Shown here: piece after piece, positions 52,163 to 60,141 of the stretch
How the letters are laid out: every line of letters begins with the position of its first letter
Position numbering within the stretch: the stretch's first letter is position 1
Origin: Winogradskyella sp.
GTDB lineage: Bacteria; Bacteroidota; Bacteroidia; Flavobacteriales; Flavobacteriaceae
Length of the DNA stretch: 61,118 nucleotides
Assembly: GCF_028289625.1 (NCBI RefSeq)
Contig: NZ_JANQOM010000030.1
Location: forward strand, 1-61,118
Reading direction: 5' to 3'
Position numbers and translations under genes: made by a program
The notes under the pieces: generated by a model
What the model was told of the DNA's origin: nothing
Database searches by the model: none
The model's input: only the letters and a program-made list of their open reading frames with translations

Positions 52163-52178
52163 CTTCGAGAGCCTCAGT
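52121..52178. repeat. REP-like 17-bp hairpin over the purN stop codon
   Basis: ACTGAGGCTCTCGAAGT (52121-52137) and its exact reverse complement ACTTCGAGAGCCTCAGT (52162-52178) enclose a 24-nt loop with the purN stop. The arms recall the CACTGAG...TCGAAGTG palindromes scattered in flavobacterial genomes. No T-tract follows, so a simple terminator is unlikely. Confidence 0.65.
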
Positions 52179-52188
52179 CACCATCAAA

Positions 52189-52830
52189 ATGAGCAAAAAG
52201 AAAACAAAATACTACACCGTCTGGAAAGGTCACAATACTGGAGTCTTTGAATCTTGGGAAGATTGTAAGGCCCAGATTAAAGATTTTAAGGGAGCGCAAT
52301 ACAAATCGTTTTCAACCTTTGAAGCTGCCAAAAAAGCTTATAAAGAAGGTCCTAATGATTATATTGGAAAATCTAAAACATTTAAAAGCGAGCTTTCGGA
52401 CGAGCAACTTAAAAAAATCGGATCACCCAACCTCAACTCTATTTGTGTTGATGCCGCTGTAAGTGGTAACCCAGGTAAGATGGAATATAGAGGTGTCGAT
52501 ACCAAAACCAAAAGACAACTATTTATCCAAGGTCCTTTTGAAGAAGGCACTAATAATATAGGAGAGTTCTTAGCCATTGTTCACGGTTTAGCTTTTTTAA
52601 AACAGCACAAAAGCAATCGCATTATTTACACGGACTCAAAAACGGCTATGAGTTGGGTACGAAAAAAAACATGCAATTCTAAGCTAGAACGTACTGAAAA
52701 CAACAAACCTTTATTTGAGTTGGTTGACCGCGCAATAAAATGGCTAAAAACCAATGAGTACCAAACCACAATTGTTAAATGGGAAACCAAAGCCTGGGGA
52801 GAGATTCCTGCAGATTTTGGAAGAAAATAA
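52189..52830 (+). CDS. Ribonuclease H with N-terminal viroplasmin-like domain
   Basis: A 213-residue protein from the ATG at 52189 (an in-frame GTG overlapping purN would translate the repeat arm). Residues about 6-50 form the caulimovirus viroplasmin/RNase H1 N-terminal domain that binds RNA-DNA hybrids (YYTVWKGHNTGVFESWEDCK, AQYKSFSTFEAAKKAY). The RNase H domain has its acidic residues in SICVDAAVSGNPG, NNIGEFLAIVHGL, IIYTDSKTAMSWV and the C-terminal EIPADFGRK. It removes RNA from hybrids. The layout is that of eukaryotic-type RNase H1 rather than E. coli RnhA. Confidence 0.92.
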   Translation: MSKKKTKYYTVWKGHNTGVFESWEDCKAQIKDFKGAQYKSFSTFEAAKKAYKEGPNDYIGKSKTFKSELSDEQLKKIGSPNLNSICVDAAVSGNPGKMEYRGVDTKTKRQLFIQGPFEEGTNNIGEFLAIVHGLAFLKQHKSNRIIYTDSKTAMSWVRKKTCNSKLERTENNKPLFELVDRAIKWLKTNEYQTTIVKWETKAWGEIPADFGRK

Positions 52831-52879
52831 TCGCATTGTATTGTTATAGAGTGTTATTTTATAAGGAATATATTTTATG

Positions 52880-52887
52880 TACTTTTG
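52880..52887 (+). promoter_or_regulatory. TAnnTTTG -7 box for the PfkB kinase gene
   Basis: TACTTTTG ends 23 nt before the ATG at 52911. Confidence 0.5.
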
Positions 52888-52910
52888 CACCTTAAATTAA
52901 AATTGCATTA

Positions 52911-53837
52911 ATGGGCAAATTAGTGATTGTCGGAACTTTAGCATTTGATGCTATAGAAACCCCTTTTGGTAAAACTGACAAAATTCTTGGTGGAGCTGCT
53001 ACTTTTATTGGTTTGGCCGCATCTCAATTTAAAGTGGATTGTGCTGCAGTTTCAATCGTTGGTGATGACTTCCCTCAGGATTATTTAGATCTTCTGTCAG
53101 GAAGAGGTGTAAATCTTAAAGGTGTTGAAATTGTTAAAGGAGGGAAAACCTTTTTTTGGAGTGGTCGTTACCATAATGATATGAACTCTCGAGATACTTT
53201 AGTTACCGAATTAAATACACTTGCTGATTTTAATCCTGTTGTTCCTGAGGACTACCTCAATGCTGAAGTTGTAATGCTTGGGAATTTACACCCTGCTGTA
53301 CAAATGAGCGTCTTAAACCAAATGACGACAAAACCTAAAATGGTAATTTTAGACACCATGAATTTCTGGATGGATAGTGCTCTAGAAGATTTACATAAAG
53401 TAATGCAGCATATCGATGTGATTACTATTAATGATGAAGAGGCCAGACAATTAACAGGCGAATATTCATTGGTCAACGCAGCCAGTAAAATTCATAAAAT
53501 GGGCCCTCAATTCGTAGTTATTAAAAAGGGAGAGCACGGGGCCTTATTGTTCAATGAAGACAATGTGTTCTACGCGCCAGCATTGCCATTAAGAGAAGTC
53601 TTTGATCCGACCGGAGCAGGAGATACTTTCGCAGGAGGTTTTGCTGGGTACTTAGCAAGAACAGAAGATTATTCATTTGAAAATATGAAAAATGCCATTA
53701 TATATGGATCCACAATGGCTTCTTTTTGTGTAGAAAAGTTTGGCACAGAACGTATGGTGGATCTTAAAGCCGATGAAATCCGTAAACGTTTGCAACAATT
53801 TAAGAATTTAACACAATTCGATATAAGACTAACTTAA
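52911..53837 (+). CDS. PfkB-family sugar or nucleoside kinase
   Basis: A 308-residue ribokinase-fold kinase. The N-terminal substrate region is VIVGTLAFDAIETPFGKTDK and GGAATFIGLAASQF. The C-terminal signature FDPTGAGDTFAGGFAGYLA contains the catalytic base Asp and anion hole. The substrate (adenosine, ribose or another sugar) cannot be read from sequence. Its position just before purF suggests a purine or ribose link. An attenuator-like terminator separates it from purF. Confidence 0.9.
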   Translation: MGKLVIVGTLAFDAIETPFGKTDKILGGAATFIGLAASQFKVDCAAVSIVGDDFPQDYLDLLSGRGVNLKGVEIVKGGKTFFWSGRYHNDMNSRDTLVTELNTLADFNPVVPEDYLNAEVVMLGNLHPAVQMSVLNQMTTKPKMVILDTMNFWMDSALEDLHKVMQHIDVITINDEEARQLTGEYSLVNAASKIHKMGPQFVVIKKGEHGALLFNEDNVFYAPALPLREVFDPTGAGDTFAGGFAGYLARTEDYSFENMKNAIIYGSTMASFCVEKFGTERMVDLKADEIRKRLQQFKNLTQFDIRLT

Positions 53838-53840
53838 ACC

Positions 53841-53869
53841 AACGCGCTTCTGAATAAGCGCGTTTTTTT
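53841..53869 (+). terminator. Intrinsic terminator between the PfkB kinase gene and purF
   Basis: AACGCGCTT-CTGAAT-AAGCGCGTT, a perfect 9-bp G+C-rich stem followed by a T-run. It ends 11 bases before the purF ATG, with no room for a normal promoter in between. Confidence 0.85.
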
Positions 53870-53879
53870 ATTACTTACA

Positions 53880-55778
53880 ATGAGTGATGCTATAAAACAT
53901 GAGTGCGGTATTGCACTTATAAGACTATTAAAACCGTTAGAATACTACAAGGAAAAATACGGAAGTGCATTTTATGGGGTGAATAAAATGTACTTAATGA
54001 TGGAGAAGCAACACAACCGTGGGCAAGATGGTGCGGGTTTTGCCAGTATAAAATTAGACACAAATCCCGGAGAGCGTTATATAAGTCGAATACGTTCTAT
54101 CGAACAGCAACCTATTCAAGATATTTTTTCGCAAATCAATGAGCGCATCAACGATGAAATAACAAAGCATCCTGAATATAAAGACGATGTTGCTCTTCAA
54201 AAAAGAAACATTCCTTATGTGGGTGAATTACTGCTTGGCCATGTACGTTATGGAACATTCGGTAAAAACAGTGTTGAAAGTGTTCACCCTTTTTTAAGAC
54301 AAAATAACTGGATGCACAGAAACCTAATTGTTGCGGGTAATTTTAATATGACCAATGTTAATGAGCTTTTCAACAACTTGGTTGATATTGGTCAGCACCC
54401 AAAAGAAAAGGCAGATACCATCACCGTGATGGAGAAGATAGGTCATTTTTTAGATGATGCAGTGGCCAAAATATATAAGGATTTAAAGAAAGAGGGCTAT
54501 TCTAAAATTGAATGTTCACCACTTATTGCAGAACGTTTAAAACTAAGTAAGATTTTAAAACGTGCTGCCAAAAATTGGGATGGAGGCTATGCTATGGCTG
54601 GATTATTAGGTCATGGTGATTCGTTTGTATTGAGAGACCCTGCAGGTATAAGGCCTACCTACTATTATAAAGATGATGAAGTGGTGGTCGTCGCTTCAGA
54701 ACGTCCTGTTATTCAAACCGTATTCAATGTTCCTTTTGAGGACGTTATAGAATTAGATCCAGGACACGCTATCATTACCAAAAAATCGGGCAAAACAGAA
54801 GTAACTAAAATACTCGAACCCTTAGAAAGAAAAGCGTGTTCTTTTGAACGCATTTATTTTTCAAGAGGAAGTGATGCAGAAATCTACAAAGAACGAAAAG
54901 AACTTGGTAGGTTATTAATGCCAAAAGTACTTGAGGCTATTGATAACGACACTCAAAATACTGTTTTTTCTTATATTCCAAATACAGCAGAAACCTCTTT
55001 CTTTGGAATGATAGATACAGTTGAGGAGCACCTTAATCATAAAAAGACACAAACTATACTTAGTGGACGAAGAGAATTATCCGCAGAGAAAGTAGAGGAA
55101 ATTTTATCTGAGAGGCCACGAATTGAAAAAATTGCCATCAAAGATGTTAAGCTAAGAACTTTTATTACAGAAGATAGTAGTAGAGATGATTTGGTAGCGC
55201 ACGTTTATGATGTGACTTACGGAGTTATAAAACCAACGGACAACTTAGTAATCATAGATGATAGTATTGTAAGAGGAACGACGTTGAAGAAAAGTATCAT
55301 TAAAATGATGGACAGGCTTAACCCCAAGAAAATCATTGTTGTCTCTTCAGCACCACAGATACGTTATCCGGATTGCTACGGTATAGATATGGCCAATCTC
55401 GAAAGCCTAGTGGCTTTTAGAGCAGCTTTAGAATTATTAAAAGACCATAACCTATATCATATTGTAGAAGAGGTATATCAAAAATGTCTCGAGCAAGTAG
55501 ATTTAAAGGACAAAAACGTAGTGAACTATGTTAAGGAGATTTACGATAATTTCACGGACGAACAGATATCCGATAAAATAGCTGAGCTACTAAGTGATGA
55601 CGCTGTCAACTCTGACGTAAAAATAATTTTTCAACCTGTAAAAAACCTCCATAAGGCTTGCCCTAAAAATTTAGGTGATTGGTATTTTACAGGTAATTAT
55701 CCAACGGACGGAGGAAACAGAGTTGTCAATAGAGCCTTCATAAATTTCTACGAAGGAAATAAGGAACGTGCATACTAA
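53880..55778 (+). CDS. purF: Large-form amidophosphoribosyltransferase
   Basis: A 632-residue homologue of PurF, which makes phosphoribosylamine from PRPP and glutamine. The N-terminal nucleophile is Cys9 (KHECGIAL), preceded by eight residues that would have to be removed. The glutaminase part shows NRGQDGAGFAS, LLGHVRYGTFGKNSVESVHPF and AGNFNMTN. The PRPP loop is NLVIIDDSIVRGTTLKKSI (about 455-473). Usual PurF proteins have 470-510 residues; here extra segments are present, including an insertion around 100-125 and a C-terminal extension of about 100 residues (after VAFRAALELL). This long type is common in Bacteroidota. It may be the only PurF or a second paralogue. Confidence 0.9.
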   Translation: MSDAIKHECGIALIRLLKPLEYYKEKYGSAFYGVNKMYLMMEKQHNRGQDGAGFASIKLDTNPGERYISRIRSIEQQPIQDIFSQINERINDEITKHPEYKDDVALQKRNIPYVGELLLGHVRYGTFGKNSVESVHPFLRQNNWMHRNLIVAGNFNMTNVNELFNNLVDIGQHPKEKADTITVMEKIGHFLDDAVAKIYKDLKKEGYSKIECSPLIAERLKLSKILKRAAKNWDGGYAMAGLLGHGDSFVLRDPAGIRPTYYYKDDEVVVVASERPVIQTVFNVPFEDVIELDPGHAIITKKSGKTEVTKILEPLERKACSFERIYFSRGSDAEIYKERKELGRLLMPKVLEAIDNDTQNTVFSYIPNTAETSFFGMIDTVEEHLNHKKTQTILSGRRELSAEKVEEILSERPRIEKIAIKDVKLRTFITEDSSRDDLVAHVYDVTYGVIKPTDNLVIIDDSIVRGTTLKKSIIKMMDRLNPKKIIVVSSAPQIRYPDCYGIDMANLESLVAFRAALELLKDHNLYHIVEEVYQKCLEQVDLKDKNVVNYVKEIYDNFTDEQISDKIAELLSDDAVNSDVKIIFQPVKNLHKACPKNLGDWYFTGNYPTDGGNRVVNRAFINFYEGNKERAY

Positions 55779-55790
55779 TTAGCGTTTAAT

Positions 55791-55830
55791 CCGAAAAAAT
55801 GTGCATTTTACCCAAGAAAAATGCATTTCG
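55791..55830. promoter_or_regulatory. Dyad related to the acpP/purN element, before small-RNA copy 1
   Basis: CCGAAAAAATGTGCATTTTA (55791-55810) matches 18 of 20 bases of the element at 51444. The inner arms are TGCATTTT and AAAATGCA, the outer arms CGAAA and TTTCG. It lies 12 bases after purF and 33 bp before the small-RNA -7 box. Confidence 0.45.
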
Positions 55831-55863
55831 TCCAATATATGTATCGTTTTAACAAATAACATT

Positions 55864-55947
55864 TACATTGGTATCACCATAACATAAGTAGGTTAAGTTC
55901 ATGGTAGATTTGGGGCAAAAAAAGGTGAACAGTGTTCACCTTTTTTT
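55864..55947 (+). ncRNA. Candidate small RNA, copy 1, with promoter box and terminator
   Basis: TACATTGG (55864-55871, one mismatch to TAnnTTTG) is followed 3 nt later by a block almost identical to copy 2. The predicted RNA begins near 55876 with the hairpin ACCATAAC / GTTCATGGT, whose 13-nt loop ATAAGTAGGTTAA is exposed. A single-stranded AGATTTGGGGCA follows, and then the terminator GGTGAAC-AGT-GTTCACC and a run of seven T. Expected length is about 70 nt. No ORF is present. The loop plus closing pair matches the start region of the gene at 11023 in antisense. Confidence 0.6.
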
Positions 55948-56097
55948 ATGGAGTTAATTAAAGTATTGCTTTAAGTAATTTAATAAATCGTAGAACCATT
56001 TTAGAACATAATTGTTGCTTATTACAGTAGTTTCCACGCTTAGACTAATATATAGGTCGTTTATCCAAAAAATTTAATAGTTGAATTAATGTAAACT

Positions 56098-56181
56098 TAT
56101 ATTTGATTCACCATAACATAAGTAGGTTAAGTTTATGGTAGATTTGGGGCAAAAAAGGTGAACTTTCTGTTCACCTTTTTT
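56098..56181 (+). ncRNA. Candidate small RNA, copy 2, with promoter box and terminator
   Basis: TATATTTG (56098-56105) is a perfect -7 box 3 nt before the conserved block, the same spacing as in copy 1. The RNA would start near 56110. It differs from copy 1 by one C-to-T change that extends the 5' hairpin stem (GTTTATGGT), by one missing A, and by a different terminator loop (TTTCT), while the terminator stem GGTGAAC / GTTCACC is kept. Change in the loop with conservation of the stem supports a functional terminator. Confidence 0.6.
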
Positions 56182-56194
56182 CATTTTATGGCAT

Positions 56195-56225
56195 AAAAAA
56201 ACCAAGTTTTTCAACTTGGCTTTTT
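56195..56225 (-). terminator. Terminator of the superoxide dismutase gene
   Basis: On the minus strand AAAAAGCCAAGTT-GAAA-AACTTGG is followed by seven T. It lies 23 bases after the sod stop and so leaves the small-RNA terminators free for their own transcripts. Confidence 0.8.
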
Positions 56226-56247
56226 AGTTTTAAAAGGGAATTTATAA

Positions 56248-56856
56248 TTATTTTGCTTCAGCATAACGACGCTCAACTTCATTCCAATTAATGACCTTAA
56301 AGAAGGCCGCAATATAATCTGGACGTCTATTTTGGTAGTTTAGATAATAAGCATGCTCCCAAACATCCAATCCTAAAATTGGTGTACCTCCGCAGGTTAC
56401 TCCAGGCATTAATGGATTGTCTTGGTTTGGAGTAGAACATACCTCAACTTTTCCACCTTTATGTACACATAGCCAGGCCCAACCAGACCCAAACTGTGTT
56501 GCTGCAGCTTTGGAAAATGCCTCAATAAAAGCATCCTTAGAACCAAACTCTGCTTCTATAGCGTCTTTTAACTCACCAGACAAATAACCCCTGTCTTCAG
56601 GATTCATTACATCCCAAAATAGCAAATGGTTATAAAAACCTCCTCCATTATTTCTTACACCAGCATTACCCATATCTAAATTGGTTAAAATATCTTCGAT
56701 AGACTTTCCTTCTAAATCTGTGCCTTCAATTGCAGCATTTAGCTTCGTAGTGTAACCATTATGATGCTTAGAGTGATGGATTTCCATTGTGCGAGCATCG
56801 ATATGTGGTTCTAATGCATCGTACGCATATTTTAATTTTGGTAATTCAAATGCCAT
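56248..56856 (-). CDS. Fe/Mn superoxide dismutase
   Basis: A 202-residue enzyme converting superoxide to oxygen and hydrogen peroxide. The metal ligands are His27 ([13 protein letters not shown]), a His in [11 protein letters not shown], and Asp plus His in [27 protein letters not shown] and the QNRRPDY region are typical. No signal peptide, so cytosolic. The metal (Fe or Mn) cannot be decided safely. A TAAATTTG box lies at 56893-56900. Confidence 0.95.
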   Translation of the reverse strand: MAFELPKLKYAYDALEPHIDARTMEIHHSKHHNGYTTKLNAAIEGTDLEGKSIEDILTNLDMGNAGVRNNGGGFYNHLLFWDVMNPEDRGYLSGELKDAIEAEFGSKDAFIEAFSKAAATQFGSGWAWLCVHKGGKVEVCSTPNQDNPLMPGVTCGGTPILGLDVWEHAYYLNYQNRRPDYIAAFFKVINWNEVERRYAEAK

Positions 56857-56892
56857 GATTTTTTGTTTTAAGTATTAGTAATTTAACTTTAA

Positions 56893-56900
56893 CAAATTTA
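56893..56900 (-). promoter_or_regulatory. TAnnTTTG -7 box for the superoxide dismutase gene
   Basis: TAAATTTG on the minus strand, 36 nt before the ATG at 56856. Confidence 0.5.
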
Positions 56901-56967
56901 CAATATTGAGAACAAGATGTTCCTAATAAATTATTAAGATTACCTATTTTGGTATAAAATTTTTCTT

Positions 56968-59900
56968 TTGCAAAATTCCACATTCAAAATATATAATGCA
57001 TCCGCAGGTAGCGGTAAAACCTTCACCATTGCGAAGTCATTTATTAAAATTTTGGTGCAATCCAAAAACCCCGAACAGTTTAAATACATTTTAGCCATAA
57101 CCTTTACTAACAAAGCAGTTGGTGAAATGAAAGAACGCATTTTAGAAATGTTTCGATTATTTACCGACAACAAAAGCCTTAACAAACCGAATGCTATCTT
57201 CGTTGCTATTTGTGAAGAACTCTCTATTTCGCCCGAATATCTTCATACCAAATCCAAGCAGATTTTAAAACATATAATGCACAACTATGGTGCCTTTGAT
57301 ATTTCTACCATTGATGGGTTTACACATAGAGTTATTAGAACCTTTGCACACGATTTAAAACTCCCCGTAAATTTTGAAGTTGAGCTAGAGGAGGAACGTT
57401 TGTTGAACGAAGCCGTTGACAGCTTAATATCAAAAGCAGGAAGCGATACAATATTGACAAATACCCTAGTTGATTTTGCCATAGAAAAGGCTGACGATGA
57501 TAAGAGTTGGGATATTAGTTACGACTTTAAGAAAATAGCCAAGTTGCTCATAAGCGAAAATGACTTAACAGCTATTGAGACTTTAAGCAACAAAACCATT
57601 GCAGATTTTAAACTCTTAAAAACAAAACTAATAAAGGACATTACCATACTTGAAAATGATATTGTAGAAATTGCAAAGACTACCTTGACCTTAATAGAAG
57701 AGTGTGGTTTGCAAAACGATGATTTTAACAGAAAATCCTTACCTAATTATTTTAAGAGCTTAGAGCAAAAGAATTTTAATGTACGCTTTGAGTCTGCTTG
57801 GCAAACCGACTTAATAGAAGGGCTTCCTATTTATCCTAAACGTGTTACCTCAAGTATTGCCTCGATAATTGAAGATATTCAACCTAGCTTAATTGAGGCG
57901 TTTGTAAAAACAAAAACCAAAATTTTTGAACTCAAACTCAAAAAAGGTTTTCATAAAAACATCACACCGCTTTCGGTATTAAATGCCATTCAAACTGAAT
58001 TGAATCAATTAAAGGAAGCGCAGAATAAAATGCTGATTTCAGAATTTAATAAAATCGTTAGCAACAAAATCAAAGGTCAGCCAACCCCTTTTATTTATGA
58101 ACGATTAGGTGAAAAATACAAGCACTATTTTATTGACGAGTTTCAGGATACTTCACAAATGCAATGGGAAAACTTGGTGCCACTTTTAGACAATGCCCTT
58201 TCCACTTCAAATGGTTCTGCAATGTTGGTGGGCGATGTCAAACAAGCCATTTATAGATGGCGTGGAGGTGTTGCAGAACAATTCATCAACCTTTATAATA
58301 AAACAAGAAATCCATTTCAGATTGAGGCTGAAGTCTTATCATTAGATACTAATTACAGAAGCGCAAGAGAAGTCATAAACTTTAATAACGGATTCTTTCG
58401 GTTCTTAAGCGAAAATTACTTTAGTAGTGAAGGCTATTCTGATTTGTATAAGAATGCTGGACAATACACCCATAGAGATTATGAAGGCTACGTAAATATT
58501 GAATTTCTAAATATTTCTAAGGAAGATGATGATAACGAGCTATATGCGAATAAAGTGTATGAAACAATCATCCAATGTTATCAACAAGGATATGTGGCTA
58601 ACGATATTTGTGTTATTGTTAGAAAGCGAAAACAAGGGATCTCTATTGCCAATTACCTCAGTGAAAAGGGAATGAAAATTACCTCTTCGGAAACATTACT
58701 TTTAAAAAATTCTGATAAAATACAATTTATTGATTCGTTTTTAAAATTATTACTTCAACCTACTAACGATAGCTTAAAAGTTAATATACTGTCATTCTTA
58801 GCTGAACTATACAACATAGAAGACAAGCACTTATTTTTCGAAACGCACCTTAAATCGAGTGTCGACGACTTACTTCAAAGTCTTGAAAGCCTAAATATAT
58901 TTTTAGACAAAAAAAGTCTTTTGGGTTTACCTCTCTATGATTTGGTTGAACGACTCATTAGAACCTTTAATCTACACAATACTTCGGATGCTTTCCTTGA
59001 ATTTTATTTAGATATTGTTTTAGAATTTACTCAAAAACAAAATTCGGATTTAAGTGCATTCATTGATTATTTTGAAAAGGAAAAAGATAGACTCAGTGTA
59101 GTCTCACCAGGTGATATCAATGCCGTTCAAATCATGACCATTCACAAATGTAAAGGTCTAGAGTTTCCCATTGTCATATTTCCTTTTGCTGATCTTAACA
59201 TCTACAAGGAGATAGAACCAAAAATTTGGTTTCCTGTTGATAATACTAAGCACAGTGGTTTCGAAACATTGTTACTCAATTACAATAGAGACATTGAACA
59301 TTTTGGTGAAACCGGTCGGCAAATTTATCATATGCATCAGTCTCAATTAGAGCTCGACAATATTAATTTATTATACGTAACACTGACAAGAGCAGTTGAA
59401 GGGCTTTACATCATTTCTAAATGCGATATAAACGTTAAGGGGAAAACAAATAACAACACCTATTCAGGAATGTTGATTTCCTACCTAAAAGATATTGGGT
59501 TATGGTCGGATGATCGATTGACATACAGTTTTGGGACATTAAGCCTTGACATAGACAATATGGATAAAGAACTGAGTTCAAAAACTCTTAATCTTATCTC
59601 TGTGCCAAAGGAAGCTCATAACTTAAGCATTATTACCAAAGCTGGTCAACTTTGGGACACCAAACAAGAAAAAGCGATAGAACGAGGTAATATGGTTCAT
59701 CTCATCTTATCTAAAATTAAAACCATACAAGATATTGACTTTGCATTCAATGATCTCTTAGAATCAGGTGACATTATAAAAACAGAAGAATTAAAATTAA
59801 GGACTTTGGTTATGGATATCATTGAACATCCTAAGCTTAATTCTTATTTTTCGGATGGTCATGAGATATATAATGAAAGGGATATCATCACCAAATCCGG

Positions 59901-60099
59901 TAAAACTCTAAGACCAGATCGCATTAATATAAACCCAAAAAAGGAGGTCGTTATAACAGACTATAAAACAGGTGAGAAAAAAGCGCTTTACAAATCACAA
60001 ATCAACACTTATGCCTCAGTTTTAGAAGACATGAATTATAGAATCAAACATAAGTTTATCGTTTATATAAATGATGTAATCGATGTGGTTGAAGTGTAA
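56968..60099 (+). CDS. AddA/RecB-like UvrD helicase with C-terminal nuclease domain
   Basis: A 1043-residue DNA-repair helicase-nuclease. The start codon is TTG at 56968: a stop lies upstream in frame and the Walker A would be lost with later ATGs. Walker A is NASAGSGKTFT (residue 10 onwards), Walker B YFIDEFQDTSQMQWENL, then QAIYRWRGG, LDTNYRSAREVI and IMTIHKCKGLEFPIVIFPF of superfamily 1. The C-terminus carries a PD-(D/E)XK nuclease: RGNMVHLIL, RPDRI and VVITDYKTGEKKALYKSQIN with Asp and Lys. The layout is that of AddA/RecB. No AddB or PD-(D/E)XK partner gene lies beside it in this window. Confidence 0.9.
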   Translation: MQNSTFKIYNASAGSGKTFTIAKSFIKILVQSKNPEQFKYILAITFTNKAVGEMKERILEMFRLFTDNKSLNKPNAIFVAICEELSISPEYLHTKSKQILKHIMHNYGAFDISTIDGFTHRVIRTFAHDLKLPVNFEVELEEERLLNEAVDSLISKAGSDTILTNTLVDFAIEKADDDKSWDISYDFKKIAKLLISENDLTAIETLSNKTIADFKLLKTKLIKDITILENDIVEIAKTTLTLIEECGLQNDDFNRKSLPNYFKSLEQKNFNVRFESAWQTDLIEGLPIYPKRVTSSIASIIEDIQPSLIEAFVKTKTKIFELKLKKGFHKNITPLSVLNAIQTELNQLKEAQNKMLISEFNKIVSNKIKGQPTPFIYERLGEKYKHYFIDEFQDTSQMQWENLVPLLDNALSTSNGSAMLVGDVKQAIYRWRGGVAEQFINLYNKTRNPFQIEAEVLSLDTNYRSAREVINFNNGFFRFLSENYFSSEGYSDLYKNAGQYTHRDYEGYVNIEFLNISKEDDDNELYANKVYETIIQCYQQGYVANDICVIVRKRKQGISIANYLSEKGMKITSSETLLLKNSDKIQFIDSFLKLLLQPTNDSLKVNILSFLAELYNIEDKHLFFETHLKSSVDDLLQSLESLNIFLDKKSLLGLPLYDLVERLIRTFNLHNTSDAFLEFYLDIVLEFTQKQNSDLSAFIDYFEKEKDRLSVVSPGDINAVQIMTIHKCKGLEFPIVIFPFADLNIYKEIEPKIWFPVDNTKHSGFETLLLNYNRDIEHFGETGRQIYHMHQSQLELDNINLLYVTLTRAVEGLYIISKCDINVKGKTNNNTYSGMLISYLKDIGLWSDDRLTYSFGTLSLDIDNMDKELSSKTLNLISVPKEAHNLSIITKAGQLWDTKQEKAIERGNMVHLILSKIKTIQDIDFAFNDLLESGDIIKTEELKLRTLVMDIIEHPKLNSYFSDGHEIYNERDIITKSGKTLRPDRININPKKEVVITDYKTGEKKALYKSQINTYASVLEDMNYRIKHKFIVYINDVIDVVEV

Positions 60100-60103
60100 T
60101 TTA

Positions 60104-60136
60104 TAGGTATTATCTTTGCTCAATTACTAATACCTA
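60104..60136 (+). promoter_or_regulatory. kbl promoter with flanking inverted repeat
   Basis: TATCTTTG (60111-60118) is a good -7 box 23 nt before the ATG. The perfect inverted repeat TAGGTATTA (60104-60112) and TAATACCTA (60128-60136) flanks it, so a regulator could bridge the promoter, or the second arm could act in the leader. Confidence 0.45.
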
Positions 60137-60141
60137 ATTAC

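Noticed and set aside
52121..52178. Hairpin after purN as an intrinsic terminator
   Set aside because: No T-tract follows the second arm, the loop is 24 nt long and the arm resembles a dispersed repeat.
55864..56181. Twin repeats as a riboswitch or leader of the next gene
   Set aside because: The gene to the right is on the opposite strand and the next plus-strand gene starts about 790 bases later, after the terminators.
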